Positions 28,231-39,501 of a DNA stretch of 64,000 nucleotides are shown in pieces. Origin of the DNA: Catenuloplanes niger (GTDB lineage: Bacteria; Actinomycetota; Actinomycetes; Mycobacteriales; Micromonosporaceae); contig NZ_JAVDYC010000001.1 of the NCBI RefSeq assembly GCF_031458255.1, positions 2,551,001 through 2,615,000 on the forward strand, given 5' to 3'. How positions within the stretch are numbered: position 1 is the first letter of the stretch; every line of letters begins with the position of its first letter. Position numbers and translations under genes: made by a program. The notes under the pieces are model-generated. The model made no database searches. It saw nothing but the letters and a program-made list of their open reading frames with translations, and was not told the origin of the DNA.

Positions 28231-28967
28231 CAGCGGCCGAGGCGGGTGGAGAGGACGGACAGCGCGGCCACCCCGGCGGTGGACGTTCGCAACACCAGAT
28301 CACCGAGGCGTACGGGACGCGCGCCGGCCTCGGTGAACGCGTCGACCTCGGCGGGGGTGATCCCGCCCTCGGGCCCGACGACCAGAATGATCTCGCCGGC
28401 GGACGGCAGCGGGACGTGGGTGAGGCGGTCGGTGGCCTCCTCGTGCAGCACGAACGCGGCGGCCTCGCCACGCAGCCGGTCGGCGACCTTGGGCGTGCTC
28501 AGCGCGGCCGGCGCGACCGCCGGGAGCCAGGCGCGGCGGGCCTGCTTGGCGGCCTCGCGGGCGGTGGCGGCCCACTTGTCGCGGGCCTTGGCGCCGCGGT
28601 CACCCTTCCAGACCGTGACGGAGCGGCCGGCGGACCACGGGACGATCTCGTCGACGCCGGTCTCGGTCATCGCCTGCACGGCCAGCTCGCCACGGTCGCC
28701 CTTGGGCAGGCCCTGGACGACGACGAGCCGGGGGTCGGGGCTCTCCACGTACCCCCGGGACATGATCTTGATTTGGAGACTGCCCTTGGCGGCGGCGAGC
28801 ACCACGGCGAGCGCGGTGCCGCCCCGGCCGTCGGCGAGGATCAGCTCCTCGCCGGCGGTCAGGCGCTGCACATCCGCCGCGTGATGCCCCTCGGGCCCGT
28901 CCAGGATCCACCGGTCGGCCGCCGGCAGCGACTCAACCAGAAACAGCGGCGAAGAAATGCAGACCAC
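28227..28967 (-). CDS. rsmE: 16S rRNA m3U1498 methyltransferase RsmE
   Basis: 246 residues. The N-terminal PUA-like part contains HHAADVQRLTAGEEL. The SPOUT knot has VVGPEGGITPAEV and LGDLVLRTSTAGVA, a slightly diverged version of the LGxRILRxETA motif. It methylates U1498 in the decoding site. The GTG at 28967 is the only plausible start. It lies downstream of dnaJ, separated by a strong hairpin. Confidence 0.95.
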   Translation of the reverse strand: MVCISSPLFLVESLPAADRWILDGPEGHHAADVQRLTAGEELILADGRGGTALAVVLAAAKGSLQIKIMSRGYVESPDPRLVVVQGLPKGDRGELAVQAMTETGVDEIVPWSAGRSVTVWKGDRGAKARDKWAATAREAAKQARRAWLPAVAPAALSTPKVADRLRGEAAAFVLHEEATDRLTHVPLPSAGEIILVVGPEGGITPAEVDAFTEAGARPVRLGDLVLRTSTAGVAALSVLSTRLGRW

Positions 28968-29009
28968 CTACCTGACCACAACGTGAGGCGCGGGCGACCA
29001 GAGCTGGCG

Positions 29010-29048
29010 CGGCCACCGGCAGACACGCCTTTCGTCTGCCGGTGGCCG
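29010..29048 (-). terminator. strong hairpin terminator after dnaJ
   Basis: A 15-bp perfect stem (29010-29024 with 29034-29048, GGCCACCGGCAGAC core) with a nine-base loop, 55 bases beyond the dnaJ stop. No T tract follows. It separates hrcA-dnaJ from rsmE. Confidence 0.75.
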
Positions 29049-29101
29049 TGTCAGCGCCGGGAGTGGCGCCGAGCCGGAGGAGCGAAGCGACGACCAAAAA
29101 C

Positions 29102-30256
29102 TCAGTGCCCGTTGAAGGCGTCGCGCATGCGGGAGAAGAAGCCGCCCTGCTTGGAGAGCTCGGCCACGTCCTCCCCGCGGGTCTTGGCGAACTCGCGGAG
29201 CATGCGCTCCTGGTCGGCGGTGAGCTTGGTGGGGGTTCGCACGTCCAGGTGGACGAACAGGTCGCCGCGCCCCTGACCGCGCAGGCGCGGGACGCCCTTG
29301 CCGCGGATCCGCATCGTCGCGCCCGGCTGGGTGCCGGACTTGACGTCGATCTGCTCCTCGCTGTCCAGCGTCTTGATGGTCAGCCGGGTGCCGAGCGCGG
29401 CCGAGGTCATCGGCACGGTGACCCGGCAGTGCAGGTCGTCGCCGCGGCGCGAGTAGACGTCGTGCGGGCGCTCGTGGATCTCGACGTACAGGTCGCCGGC
29501 GGTGCCGCCGCCCGGGCCGACCTCACCCTGCTGGGCGAGGCGGATGCGCATGCCGTCCTCGACACCGGCTGGGATCTTCACGGTCAGTGACCGGCGGGTC
29601 CGGACGCGGCCCTCGCCGGCACAGGTCGGGCACGGGCTCGGGATGACCGTGCCGTGGCCCTGGCACACCGTGCACGGGCGGGACGACACGACCTGGCCGA
29701 GGAACGTGCGCTGCACGGACTGCACCTCGCCGCGGCCCTGACAGGTCTCGCAGGTGGCCAGGTGGGTGCCGGCCGCGGTGCCGGCACCGGAGCAGGTGGT
29801 GCAGATGACCGCGGTGTCGACCGTGATCGGCGCCTCGACGCCGAACGCGGTCTCCTGCAGGTCGAGCTCCAGGCGGAGGATCGCGTCGGCACCCGGGCGG
29901 GTGCGCGGCCGCGGACCCCGGGTCGCGCCCGCGGCCTGACCGAAGAACGCGTCCATGATGTCCTGGAACCCGACGAACGGGCCCGCGCCGCCGGGGCCGC
30001 CGGGGCCACCCCCGCCGCCCGGGGCCAGCGGATCGCCGCCGAGGTCGACCATCTGACGCTTCTGGTCGTCCGAGAGCACCTCGTACGCCGCGTTGATGTC
30101 CTTGAACTTCTCGTGCGCCTCGGGATCCGGATTCACGTCCGGGTGGTATTGGCGGGCCAGCTTGCGATAGGCCCGCTTGATGTCGTCGTCGGTCGCGTCC
30201 CGGCTCACGCCGAGGATCCCGTAGTAGTCCCTGGCCACTGCGTTCGGTGTCCCCAT
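29102..30256 (-). CDS. dnaJ: chaperone DnaJ
   Basis: 384 residues. The J domain has HPD in QYHPDVNPD. A short Gly/Pro-rich segment follows. Four zinc-finger repeats are complete (CTTCSGAG, CETCQGRG, CTVCQGHG, CPTCAGEG). The C-terminal substrate domain is full length. This is the HrcA-linked DnaJ that stimulates DnaK. It follows hrcA by 27 bases, the standard actinobacterial hrcA-dnaJ operon, so it should be heat-inducible through the CIRCE operator. Confidence 0.97.
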   Translation of the reverse strand: MGTPNAVARDYYGILGVSRDATDDDIKRAYRKLARQYHPDVNPDPEAHEKFKDINAAYEVLSDDQKRQMVDLGGDPLAPGGGGGPGGPGGAGPFVGFQDIMDAFFGQAAGATRGPRPRTRPGADAILRLELDLQETAFGVEAPITVDTAVICTTCSGAGTAAGTHLATCETCQGRGEVQSVQRTFLGQVVSSRPCTVCQGHGTVIPSPCPTCAGEGRVRTRRSLTVKIPAGVEDGMRIRLAQQGEVGPGGGTAGDLYVEIHERPHDVYSRRGDDLHCRVTVPMTSAALGTRLTIKTLDSEEQIDVKSGTQPGATMRIRGKGVPRLRGQGRGDLFVHLDVRTPTKLTADQERMLREFAKTRGEDVAELSKQGGFFSRMRDAFNGH

Positions 30257-30283
30257 GTCTGTCTGGATCAGGAATGCCGGCGG

Positions 30284-31306
30284 TTAGTTCTGTGCCAGCA
30301 GTTCACTCACGTAGCGTGCCACGGCTCGCACCGTCGCGATGTTGCCGGGGTAGTCCATCCGGGTCGGGCCGAGCACGCCCAACCCGCCCACGATCGTGCT
30401 GTGCGGTCCGTAACCGGTGCTGACCACCGACGCGGACCGCAGGTTGTCGACCTGGGTCTCGTCGCCGATCATCACTCGGGTGGTGGTCGGCTCGACCTCC
30501 CCGAACAGCTTGAGCAGGATCAGATCCTCCTCCAGCGCCTCAAGGATGGGCCGCAGCGAACCGTGGAAGTCCAGGATGCCACCCCGGGTCAGGTTCGCGG
30601 TGCCCGCCAGGACAACCCGCTCCTCGCGCCGCTCGACCAGCGTCTCCAGCAGCACGGAGGAGAGCACTGCCATGGTCGGCCGCTGATCCGGCCGGATCTC
30701 GTCCATCAGCGCCTCGACCAGCAGCGGCGTGTCGACCAGGCGCTTGCCGCAGAGCTTCTCGTTGATGCGGGTGCGCAGGTCGAGCACGATCTGGGTGTCG
30801 GTCGGCTCGGGCAGCTCCACCAGGCGCTGCTCGACCCGGCCGGTGTCGGCGATCATGACGAGCATCAGCCGGGTGGTGGAGACCTGGACCAGTTCCAGGT
30901 GCCGCACCGACGACCGGGCCAGGCTCGGGTACTGCACGACCGCGACCTGGCGCGTCAGCTGCGCCAGGAGCCGGACAGTGCGATGCACCACATCGTCGAG
31001 GTCGACCGCGCCGGCGAGGAAGCGCTCGATGGCCCGGCGCTCGGCCGGGCTGAGCGGTTTCACCCGGGAGAGCCGGTCCACGAAGAGCCGGTAGCCGCGG
31101 TCCGTGGGGACGCGGCCGGCGCTCGTGTGCGGCTGCCGGATGTAGCCCTCCTCCTCGAGCACTGCCATGTCGTTGCGCACGGTGGCCGGCGAGACGCCGA
31201 GGTTGTGCCGCTCGACCAGGGATTTGCTGCCGACCGGCTCCTGCGTCGCGACGTAGTCCTCGACTATCGCGCGCAGAACGGCGAGCTTGCGATCGTCCAA
31301 TGGCAT
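30284..31306 (-). CDS. hrcA: heat-inducible transcription repressor HrcA
   Basis: 340 residues. The winged-helix N-terminus reads [49 protein letters not shown], diagnostic for HrcA. It represses its own operon by binding CIRCE, with GroEL normally keeping it active. The ATG at 31306 is chosen; a TTG six bases upstream is possible. CIRCE lies 93 bases upstream. Confidence 0.97.
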   Translation of the reverse strand: MPLDDRKLAVLRAIVEDYVATQEPVGSKSLVERHNLGVSPATVRNDMAVLEEEGYIRQPHTSAGRVPTDRGYRLFVDRLSRVKPLSPAERRAIERFLAGAVDLDDVVHRTVRLLAQLTRQVAVVQYPSLARSSVRHLELVQVSTTRLMLVMIADTGRVEQRLVELPEPTDTQIVLDLRTRINEKLCGKRLVDTPLLVEALMDEIRPDQRPTMAVLSSVLLETLVERREERVVLAGTANLTRGGILDFHGSLRPILEALEEDLILLKLFGEVEPTTTRVMIGDETQVDNLRSASVVSTGYGPHSTIVGGLGVLGPTRMDYPGNIATVRAVARYVSELLAQN

Positions 31307-31398
31307 CGCCAACCTACCTTCCCGCCGGTCAGAGATCCTCTCGCCCGCTGCTGCGGTACCGCCGATGCTGCTGTACTCCTGTTACCGGTGTTGCACCG

Positions 31399-31425
31399 CT
31401 GGCACTCGACTGTAGCGAGTGCCAG
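31399..31425 (-). promoter_or_regulatory. CIRCE operator for HrcA
   Basis: CTGGCACTC, nine bases, GAGTGCCAG: a perfect inverted repeat with the standard spacer, matching the CIRCE consensus TTAGCACTC-N9-GAGTGCTAA apart from its outer bases. It precedes hrcA. Confidence 0.95.
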
Positions 31426-31560
31426 TCTACGACGCACGTCCACGAGAAGCGATGATCACTTTGCCCCACATATGCGATATTTCTGATATCTCGGTAATCG
31501 GGTAGGCGCGCCGGAGGAGAGGGCTGGCCTGGTTTGGCCGGTCCCTCTACCGTGGCGGGC

Positions 31561-32328
31561 ATGACCGAACCGCCTCGTCCGCCTGGTGAGGGCAACCCGG
31601 GTCACCACGACCCGACCGCGCCCCTGCCGTCATACAGCACGCCGCCGACGCCGGACGGCTCCTACCCGCCGCCGAGCAGCGGCGCGGGCGCCTACCCGCC
31701 ACCCACCAGCGGCGCGGGCGCCTACCCGCCGCCCACCAGCGGCGCGGGCGCCTACCCGCCACCCACCAGCGGCGCGGGCGCCTACCCGCCACCCACCAGC
31801 GGTGCCGGCGGGTACCCGCCGCCCACCAGCGGCGCGGGCGCCTACCCGCCGCCCGGCGGCTACGGCTCGCAGCCCGGTAGTGGCTACGGCGCCCCACCAC
31901 CCGGTGGCGGCTACGGTCCCCCGCCCGGCGGCGGCTACGGTGCCCCGCCCGGCCAGGGTCCGCAGTTCGGCACCCCCGGCTACCCCGGCGGCAAGGCGAA
32001 CTACGCCAACGACGACAAGACGTGGGTGATCCTGTCCCACATCGGCGGCGTCCTGTTCGGCTTCCTCGCCCCGCTGATCGTGCTGCTGGTCAAGGGCAAC
32101 GAGTCGCCGATCGTCCGCGCGCACGCGGTCGAGGCGCTGAACTTCCAGATCACCTGGGGTCTCGCGGCGCTCGCCTCGGTGGTGCTCACGGTGTGCTCGT
32201 TCGGCTTCCTGTTCTTCCTGCCCGGCATCGTCTGGGTCGTCGTGCTGGTCTTCGGCATCATGGCGACTATCAAGGTCAACGACGGCGAGTGGTACACGTA
32301 CCCGATGACCTGGCGTGTCGTGAAGTAG
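31561..32328 (+). CDS. DUF4870 membrane protein with Pro-rich repeat N-terminus
   Basis: 255 residues. The first 150 residues are disordered and dominated by Pro, Gly, Tyr and Ala, with six 10-residue repeats (GAGAYPPPTS). The C-terminal 110 residues are a DUF4870 (Tic20-like) domain with about three membrane segments: WVILSHIGGVLFGFLAP..AVEALNFQITWGLA. Function unknown. ATG at 31561. Divergent from hrcA, convergent with hemW. Confidence 0.88.
   Translation: MTEPPRPPGEGNPGHHDPTAPLPSYSTPPTPDGSYPPPSSGAGAYPPPTSGAGAYPPPTSGAGAYPPPTSGAGAYPPPTSGAGGYPPPTSGAGAYPPPGGYGSQPGSGYGAPPPGGGYGPPPGGGYGAPPGQGPQFGTPGYPGGKANYANDDKTWVILSHIGGVLFGFLAPLIVLLVKGNESPIVRAHAVEALNFQITWGLAALASVVLTVCSFGFLFFLPGIVWVVVLVFGIMATIKVNDGEWYTYPMTWRVVK
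31681..31860 (+). repeat. six 30-bp in-frame tandem repeats
   Basis: Unit GGCGCGGGCGCCTACCCGCC plus ACCCACCAGC, repeated without gaps from 31681. The fifth unit differs at several positions, and the last ends in GGCGGC. Confidence 0.93.
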
Positions 32329-32334
32329 ACAGCG

Positions 32335-32372
32335 CCGCGACCTGCCGGCCGGCTCAGGTCAGCAGGTCGCGG
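32335..32372. terminator. hairpin between convergent DUF4870 gene and hemW
   Basis: CCGCGACCTGC (32335-32345) pairs perfectly with GCAGGTCGCGG (32362-32372) across a 16-base loop. The right arm overlaps the last codons of hemW. Confidence 0.45.
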
Positions 32373-33574
32373 ACCACGCCGTCGGCGAGCAGCCGGCCGT
32401 CGAGCGTGAGCACGATCCGGCCGGCGGCGTAGGCGTCCGGTTCCAGCAGACCGCGGCCCAGCGCGTCCGTGGCCCCGGCACGGCCGTTCTCGTCCAGCGT
32501 GGCGAGCGGCAGCCCGTCGGCCAGGCGGACGCGCAGCATCACGTCCTCCATGTGCCGGTCGGCCTCGGTGAGCAGCTCCCGGGCGAGCGCGGGCGTCTCG
32601 CCGGCGGCCAGGCGCTTCGCGTACGCCGCGGGGTGTTTGACGTTCCACCAGCGCACGCCGCCGACGTGGCTGTGCGCGCCCGGTCCGAGCCCCCACCAGT
32701 CGCCGCCGGTCCAGTAGAGCAGGTTGTGCCGGCAGCGCGCCTGGGGCGTGGCGGCCCAGTTGCTCACCTCGTACCAGTGCAGGCCCGCGGCCGTCAGCGC
32801 CCGGTCCGCGGCCAGGTAGCGGTCCGCGGCCACGTCGTCGTCCGGGTACGGCAGCTCGCCGCGGCGCATGCGGGCGGCGAGCCGGGTGCCGTCCTCGACG
32901 ATCAGCGCGTACGCGCTCACGTGGTCGACGCCGGCCCCGATCACCGCGTCCAGCGAGCGGGCGAAGTCGTCCGCGGTCTCCCCCGGCGTACCGTAGATCA
33001 GGTCCAGGTTGACGTGCTCGAACCCGGCCTCGCGGGCCTCGGTCGCGGCGGCCGGTGCGCGACCGGCGGAGTGCTGGCGCTCCAGGATCCGCAGCACGCC
33101 CGGCGCGGTGGACTGCATGCCGAGCGAGACGCGGGTGAACCCGCCGCGCCGCAGCGTGCGCAGGTAGGCCGGATCCACCGACTCGGGATTCGCCTCCGTG
33201 GTCACCTCGGCGTCCGGCGCGAGCCCCCAGGTGTCGTCGATCGCCTCCAGGATGCGCACGAGGTCGTCCGCCGGCAGCAGCGTCGGCGTGCCGCCCCCCA
33301 CGAACACGGTGTCCACTTTTTCCGGTTTTTTCGTCATGACGCGCGACGCGAGGCGCAGCTCGGCCAGCACGGTCTCCGCGTACTCGGCCCGGCTCGCGCC
33401 GCCGCCCAGCTCGGTCGCGGTGTACGTGTTGAAGTCGCAGTACCCGCACCGGCTCGCACAGAACGGCACGTGCACGTAGACGCCGAAGCCGCGCCGGCCG
33501 GAGGCCTCGAGCGCGGCCGCGGGCAACGCGCCGTCGGTCGGTACGGCCTCGCCGTCGGGAAGTTCGCCTGGCAC
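32354..33574 (-). CDS. hemW: HemW-like radical SAM protein (heme chaperone)
   Basis: 406 residues. The radical SAM cluster motif is CASRCGYC (C-x3-C-x2-C) at about residue 38, followed by VGGGTPTLL and LIYGTPGET. It belongs to the HemN/HemW family. In actinobacteria the copy beside lepA and hrcA is HemW, which is thought to carry heme rather than oxidise coproporphyrinogen. ATG at 33574. Confidence 0.92.
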   Translation of the reverse strand: MPGELPDGEAVPTDGALPAAALEASGRRGFGVYVHVPFCASRCGYCDFNTYTATELGGGASRAEYAETVLAELRLASRVMTKKPEKVDTVFVGGGTPTLLPADDLVRILEAIDDTWGLAPDAEVTTEANPESVDPAYLRTLRRGGFTRVSLGMQSTAPGVLRILERQHSAGRAPAAATEAREAGFEHVNLDLIYGTPGETADDFARSLDAVIGAGVDHVSAYALIVEDGTRLAARMRRGELPYPDDDVAADRYLAADRALTAAGLHWYEVSNWAATPQARCRHNLLYWTGGDWWGLGPGAHSHVGGVRWWNVKHPAAYAKRLAAGETPALARELLTEADRHMEDVMLRVRLADGLPLATLDENGRAGATDALGRGLLEPDAYAAGRIVLTLDGRLLADGVVRDLLT

Positions 33575-33639
33575 TTTCGATCTCCTGGATCCGGTTCGTC
33601 GGGACGTGCCCGAGCACCCCCGTCCACTAGTGTGCCCGC

Positions 33640-34410
33640 ATGACGTCCGCGCTCCTGCGGGTGGAGTCCGGTGGCGGGGTGGCGACCCTCACGCTGGACA
33701 GCCCGCACAACCGCAACGCCCTGTCCACGTCGCTGATCCACGAGCTGTCCGAGGCGCTGGCCGCGGCCGTCGCCGACCCGGCCGTCCGGGTGATCGTGCT
33801 GTCCCACACCGGCCCGGTGTTCTGCGCCGGCGCCGACCTGAAGGAGACCCAAGCCGCGTTCGACGGGGACGGCACGCTTCCGGTGGTGCCGCTGGCGGAC
33901 CTGCTGGCCGCGCTGTGGGAGTCGCCGAAGCCGCTCGTGGCCCGGGTCGGCGGCCCGGCCCGCGCGGGCGGCATCGGCCTGATCGCGGCCGCGGACATCG
34001 CGGTCTGCGCGGAGCAGGCCACGTTCGCGTTCAGCGAGGTCCGGCTGGGCGTGATCCCGGCGGTGATCTCCGTGCCGGTCCGCCGCCGGATCACCGCGCG
34101 GGCCGCCGCCGAGCTGTTCCTGACCGGTGACGTGTTCGACGCGGCCCGGGCCGCCGAGATAGGCCTGGTCACGCAGGTGTCCGCGGATCCGGACGAGACG
34201 GTGCGGGCCTTCTGCGACTCGCTGCTCAAGGGCGCGCCGGCCGCGCTCGCCGGCGTGCGGGGCCTGCTGCAGGACGTGACCGTGCGCGACGAGCTGGCCA
34301 GGATGGCCGACGCCTCGGATCAGTACTTCCGGTCCGCCGAGGGCCAGGAGGGCATTCGGGCATTCCGGGAAAAGCGCGCACCCGACTGGAGCCCGCCGAC
34401 GTCCCAGTAA
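33640..34410 (+). CDS. enoyl-CoA hydratase/isomerase family protein
   Basis: 256 residues of the crotonase fold: FCAGADLKETQ is the first oxyanion segment, and AGGIGLIAAADIAVCAEQATFAFSEVRLGVIPAVISV the second with the family's Glu region. It acts on acyl-CoA thioesters in fatty-acid or amino-acid breakdown. No other beta-oxidation gene is adjacent. ATG at 33640. Confidence 0.9.
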   Translation: MTSALLRVESGGGVATLTLDSPHNRNALSTSLIHELSEALAAAVADPAVRVIVLSHTGPVFCAGADLKETQAAFDGDGTLPVVPLADLLAALWESPKPLVARVGGPARAGGIGLIAAADIAVCAEQATFAFSEVRLGVIPAVISVPVRRRITARAAAELFLTGDVFDAARAAEIGLVTQVSADPDETVRAFCDSLLKGAPAALAGVRGLLQDVTVRDELARMADASDQYFRSAEGQEGIRAFREKRAPDWSPPTSQ

Positions 34411-34439
34411 GCTTGGCGTACTCGACGTGGGGGTGACGA

Positions 34440-35297
34440 TTGCGGGTACGGGGAGTTGCGGCCGGCTGTACGGCACTGGCTCTGGTCGCGGCGCTCGGCG
34501 CGCTGGCCGCCCGGCACGACTGGGGCGACACCCTCCCCACGGTTCCGCTCGTCCTCGCCCGCGCGTGCGCCGTCACCGCGGACGGCCACGTGAGCCTGAA
34601 CGCTCACCAGATGGCGAACGCGGCCACCATCGCCGCGGTCGGCATCCGGCAGAAGATGCCGGAGTACGCGGTGGTCGTGGCGCTCGCCACCGCGTTCCAG
34701 GAGTCGAAGCTGGAGAACCTCACCGGCGGCGACCGCGACTCGGTCGGCCTGTTCCAGCAGCGGCCCAGTCAGGGCTGGGGCACGCCGGAGGAGATCCGCG
34801 ACCCGCGGTACGCGTCCGCGAAGTTCTACGGCGCGCTCAAGAAGGTCCGCGGCTGGGAGGACATGCGCGTCACGGACGCGGCCCAGCGGGTGCAGCGCAG
34901 CGCGTTCCCCGAGGCGTACGAGAAGTGGGCCGAGGAGTCCGAGGTGCTCGCGAAGGCGCTGCTCGGCAAGGCCACCGGCGCGGTCTCCTGCACGGTCAGC
35001 GGCGAGCCGGAGGTCCGCGGCGCCGCGGCCGCGTCCGGCCTGGCCGACGGCATCAACGCGGACTGGGGCACGGTCCGGTCCGCCACCGCGGAGCCGGACG
35101 GCCTCACCGTCGACGTCCAGGACGACCGGGACGGCTGGCGGTACGCGCACTGGCTCGTGTCGCACGCCACCGATCACGGCGTCGAACGCGTGCTCTTCGG
35201 CGGCCTGGAGTGGGAGGCGGAGGACGGCACCTGGTCGCCGATCGCCGGCGTCCCGGCTGCGGGCACCAATCGAGTCGTCGCCAAGGTATTCGACTGA
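34440..35297 (+). CDS. exported lysozyme-like-fold protein of unknown function
   Basis: 285 residues from a TTG start with GGGGG upstream. An N-terminal signal helix (AAGCTALALVAALGALA) is followed by a region resembling soluble lytic transglycosylases: ALATAFQESKLENLTGGDRDSVGLFQQRPSQGWGTPEEIRDPRYASAKFY. The Glu in FQES would be the catalytic acid. Such proteins are often annotated only as hypothetical or wrongly as heavy-metal transporters. The C-terminal 100 residues are unassigned. A strong terminator follows. Confidence 0.75.
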   Translation: MRVRGVAAGCTALALVAALGALAARHDWGDTLPTVPLVLARACAVTADGHVSLNAHQMANAATIAAVGIRQKMPEYAVVVALATAFQESKLENLTGGDRDSVGLFQQRPSQGWGTPEEIRDPRYASAKFYGALKKVRGWEDMRVTDAAQRVQRSAFPEAYEKWAEESEVLAKALLGKATGAVSCTVSGEPEVRGAAAASGLADGINADWGTVRSATAEPDGLTVDVQDDRDGWRYAHWLVSHATDHGVERVLFGGLEWEAEDGTWSPIAGVPAAGTNRVVAKVFD

Positions 35298-35330
35298 AAC
35301 ATCACCTACACGGCGTGGGATAAGAACGTA

Positions 35331-35361
35331 AAAAGCCCGGCCGCCAAGCGGCCGGGCTTTT
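35331..35361. terminator. bidirectional rho-independent terminator
   Basis: AAAAGCCCGGCCGC pairs with GCGGCCGGGCTTTT around a three-base loop, giving an A tract on one side and a T tract on the other. It serves the convergent genes ending at 35297 and 35377. Confidence 0.95.
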
Positions 35362-35376
35362 GGGACCCCGGAGAGG

Positions 35377-35655
35377 TCAGTAGCGGCTGACGCTGCGACG
35401 ACCGGCGAAACCGGAGACCAGGGCCACACCGACGGCGGCCAGAACGATCTGGGTGGCCAGCTCGCGCCAGTCCCAGCCGGACGTGTCCGCGAAGCCCAGG
35501 GCCCGGGCGACAACCGTGCCGAGCAGCGCGGCCGCGACGCCGATGACCAGCGTGAGCCACAGCGGGATGTTCTGGCGGCCGGGCACGACCAGGCGGCCGA
35601 GCGCGCCGATGATCAGGCCGACGATGAGAGCGGTGATGATGCCGGTGATGGTCAT
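35377..35655 (-). CDS. GlsB/YeaQ/YmgE family stress-response membrane protein
   Basis: 92 residues with three hydrophobic segments and the family pattern GLIIGALGRLVVPG..WLTLVIGVAAALLGTVVA. These small transglycosylase-associated proteins are usually stress-induced and of unknown mechanism. ATG at 35655 with AAGGAG upstream. Confidence 0.93.
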   Translation of the reverse strand: MTITGIITALIVGLIIGALGRLVVPGRQNIPLWLTLVIGVAAALLGTVVARALGFADTSGWDWRELATQIVLAAVGVALVSGFAGRRSVSRY

Positions 35656-35748
35656 TGTGACTCCTTCTGGATCCGGGGGTGCTATCTCTCGATGCCACGT
35701 TGTCTTGTGTGATCGATGAATTCCCGGAGTGCCGAGAAGCCAAACCGG

Positions 35749-36242
35749 CTAAGGCACCAACAATTTTTGAACGTCGGTCAGCGCGTGGTCCATCGTCGTG
35801 AACGCCATGGCCGGCGGGGCCGCGATCGGGAACCAGGCCATCTCCGCCGACTCCGCCGGGTCCAGCGTGATCGACGCGCCGGGCGCCAGCGACGCCAGAT
35901 AGATGCAGTCCAGCACGAGCAGCGTCTCGTCCTGGTAGTCGTAGGTCCCCGGGTACATGCCGACCAGCTCGCCGAGCTCGACGTCCACGCCGAGTTCCTC
36001 GCGCGCCTCCCGGACCGCGGCGTCGGCCGGGTGCTCCGCGCCGTCGCAGAAGCCGCCGGGCAGCTCCCACAGCCCGGCCCGTGGCTCACGGGCGCGCAGC
36101 AGCGCCAGGAACTCGCCGTCGCGGTGGATGATCAGCCCGGAGGTCGGCCGCGCGTTCACGTAGACGTGGTACCCGCAGGCGGCGCAGACGGACGGCGGTG
36201 CGGACGGCAGCGCCGCACCGCACCGCGAACAGTGCACGACCG

Positions 36243-36246
<4 letters not shown>
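35749..36246 (-). CDS. Nudix hydrolase with N-terminal zinc ribbon
   Basis: 165 residues. The first 30 residues hold a zinc ribbon (CSRCG..CAACG). The Nudix box is [24 protein letters not shown]. This layout occurs in NADH pyrophosphatase-like enzymes and ADP-ribose hydrolases; the substrate is not decided. Its start overlaps the lepA stop by four bases on the complementary arrangement (lepA ends at 36243), so it follows lepA in the same transcript order. Confidence 0.9.
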
Positions 36247-38111
<1,865 letters not shown>

Positions 38112-38368
38112 GTTCGTCCGTTCTTGTCGTCGAGGCCGCTTGGTTCACTCTCGCTCCGAGCCGCCGAATCGCCGAATCGCTCAGAGCCGCTGGATCGCAC
38201 TCCATGGTCCCATGCCGCGACGCGGCAGTTCAAAACCATGAGCATCCGAGGGTACGCCCGGGACCTTCCCCGCCTCGATCGCTTCGCGGGCCCGGTGCCA
38301 TCACGCGCTCCGCGCGCTGCCGTAGTGCCGGTGCGCCGTTCTCCGCCGCCGCCGGGCAGGATGGGACG

Positions 38369-39358
38369 ATGGGTGTGATCTCGCTGCCTGAGGTGCCGTA
38401 CGGCGCGACCGCGCTGCGACCGTCCTGGGCGGATCTGCCAGAGGGACTGCGCACCGCGATCGGCGCCCGGCTGGGCTCCCCGGTGACCTGGGCGACCACC
38501 GCCGGTGGCGGCTTCACCCGGGGCTTCGCCGGGGTGCTGGACACCGCGTCCGGTCAGCGGTTCTTCGTGAAGGCGGCCTCGCTGGCGCACGAGCGGCACC
38601 TCGCGGACTGGCAGTACCGGGAGGTGGCGATCACCGGCGCGCTGCCCGAGGCGGTCCCGGCCGCGCGGCCGCGCTGGTCACTGGCCGCCGCCGGCTACTA
38701 CGCGACCTGCCTGGACGCGGTGGACGGCGCCGTCCCCCGGCTGCCCTGGTCGCCGGCCGAACTGGGCGCCGCGCTGGACGCCTGGGCCACGGCCGCGGCC
38801 GCGCTGGCCGTGCCGCCGGCCGAACTGATCGCGATGGACCTGCCACCACTGCCGCATCTGCTGCGCACCGAGCTGTCCTGGTGGACCGAGATCGCCGCCG
38901 GCCGGGAACCCGCGCCCGCGGTGCCGGCCTTCGCGGCCGGCCGGCTCGACGAGCTCGCCGCGCTGGAACGACTGGCGCCGGACCACTGCGGCGGCGACGG
39001 CGTGATCCACGGCGACCTGCGGCTGGACAACGTCATGATCGACGGCGCCGGGCGGGCCTGGATCTGCGACTGGACCTGGTGCTGCCGCGGCGCGCCGTTC
39101 TTCGACACCGCGACGCTGCTGGTCACCGCGCACGCCAGCGGGCTGGACGCGAACCTGCTCTTCACCGGCCACCCGACCGGCCGCGACGTGCCCGCCGAGG
39201 CACTGGACGCGGTGCTGGCCGCGCTCGCCGGCTACTGGTTGACCAGGGCCGAGTCCGGGCCGAGCAGCGCCTCACCGTATATTCGTGGGCACCAGCGGTG
39301 GAGCGGCGAGATGGCGCTGCACTGGCTGGCCACCCGACGAGGGTGGCTGAGCCCCTGA
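38369..39358 (+). CDS. aminoglycoside phosphotransferase (APH) family kinase
   Basis: 329 residues with a protein-kinase-like fold: FFVKAAS supplies the ATP-binding Lys, IHGDLRLDNVMI the catalytic loop (H-G-D-x4-N), and ICDWTW the metal-binding Asp. The family phosphorylates diverse small molecules, and nothing here points to antibiotic resistance. ATG at 38369. It is divergent from lepA and directly upstream of the rpsT promoter. Confidence 0.88.
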   Translation: MGVISLPEVPYGATALRPSWADLPEGLRTAIGARLGSPVTWATTAGGGFTRGFAGVLDTASGQRFFVKAASLAHERHLADWQYREVAITGALPEAVPAARPRWSLAAAGYYATCLDAVDGAVPRLPWSPAELGAALDAWATAAAALAVPPAELIAMDLPPLPHLLRTELSWWTEIAAGREPAPAVPAFAAGRLDELAALERLAPDHCGGDGVIHGDLRLDNVMIDGAGRAWICDWTWCCRGAPFFDTATLLVTAHASGLDANLLFTGHPTGRDVPAEALDAVLAALAGYWLTRAESGPSSASPYIRGHQRWSGEMALHWLATRRGWLSP

Positions 39359-39370
39359 TCGGCGGCCGTT

Positions 39371-39400
39371 TTGGTCGACCGACAGCAGGGCTGGTACTCT
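39371..39400 (+). promoter_or_regulatory. putative rpsT promoter
   Basis: TTGGTC, 18 bases, TACTCT about 100 bases upstream of rpsT. It resembles a housekeeping sigma promoter. The AT-rich leader that follows supports a transcription start here. Confidence 0.4.
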
Positions 39401-39501
39401 GGTCTTTCGCGTGCAGCGGCACCGTGTTGCCTGCGCTCGCACCAGCTTGAAACACCTTTTCATCGTCAGTAATCGCAATTTCGTAAGGACGTGGCTGTCG
39501 C

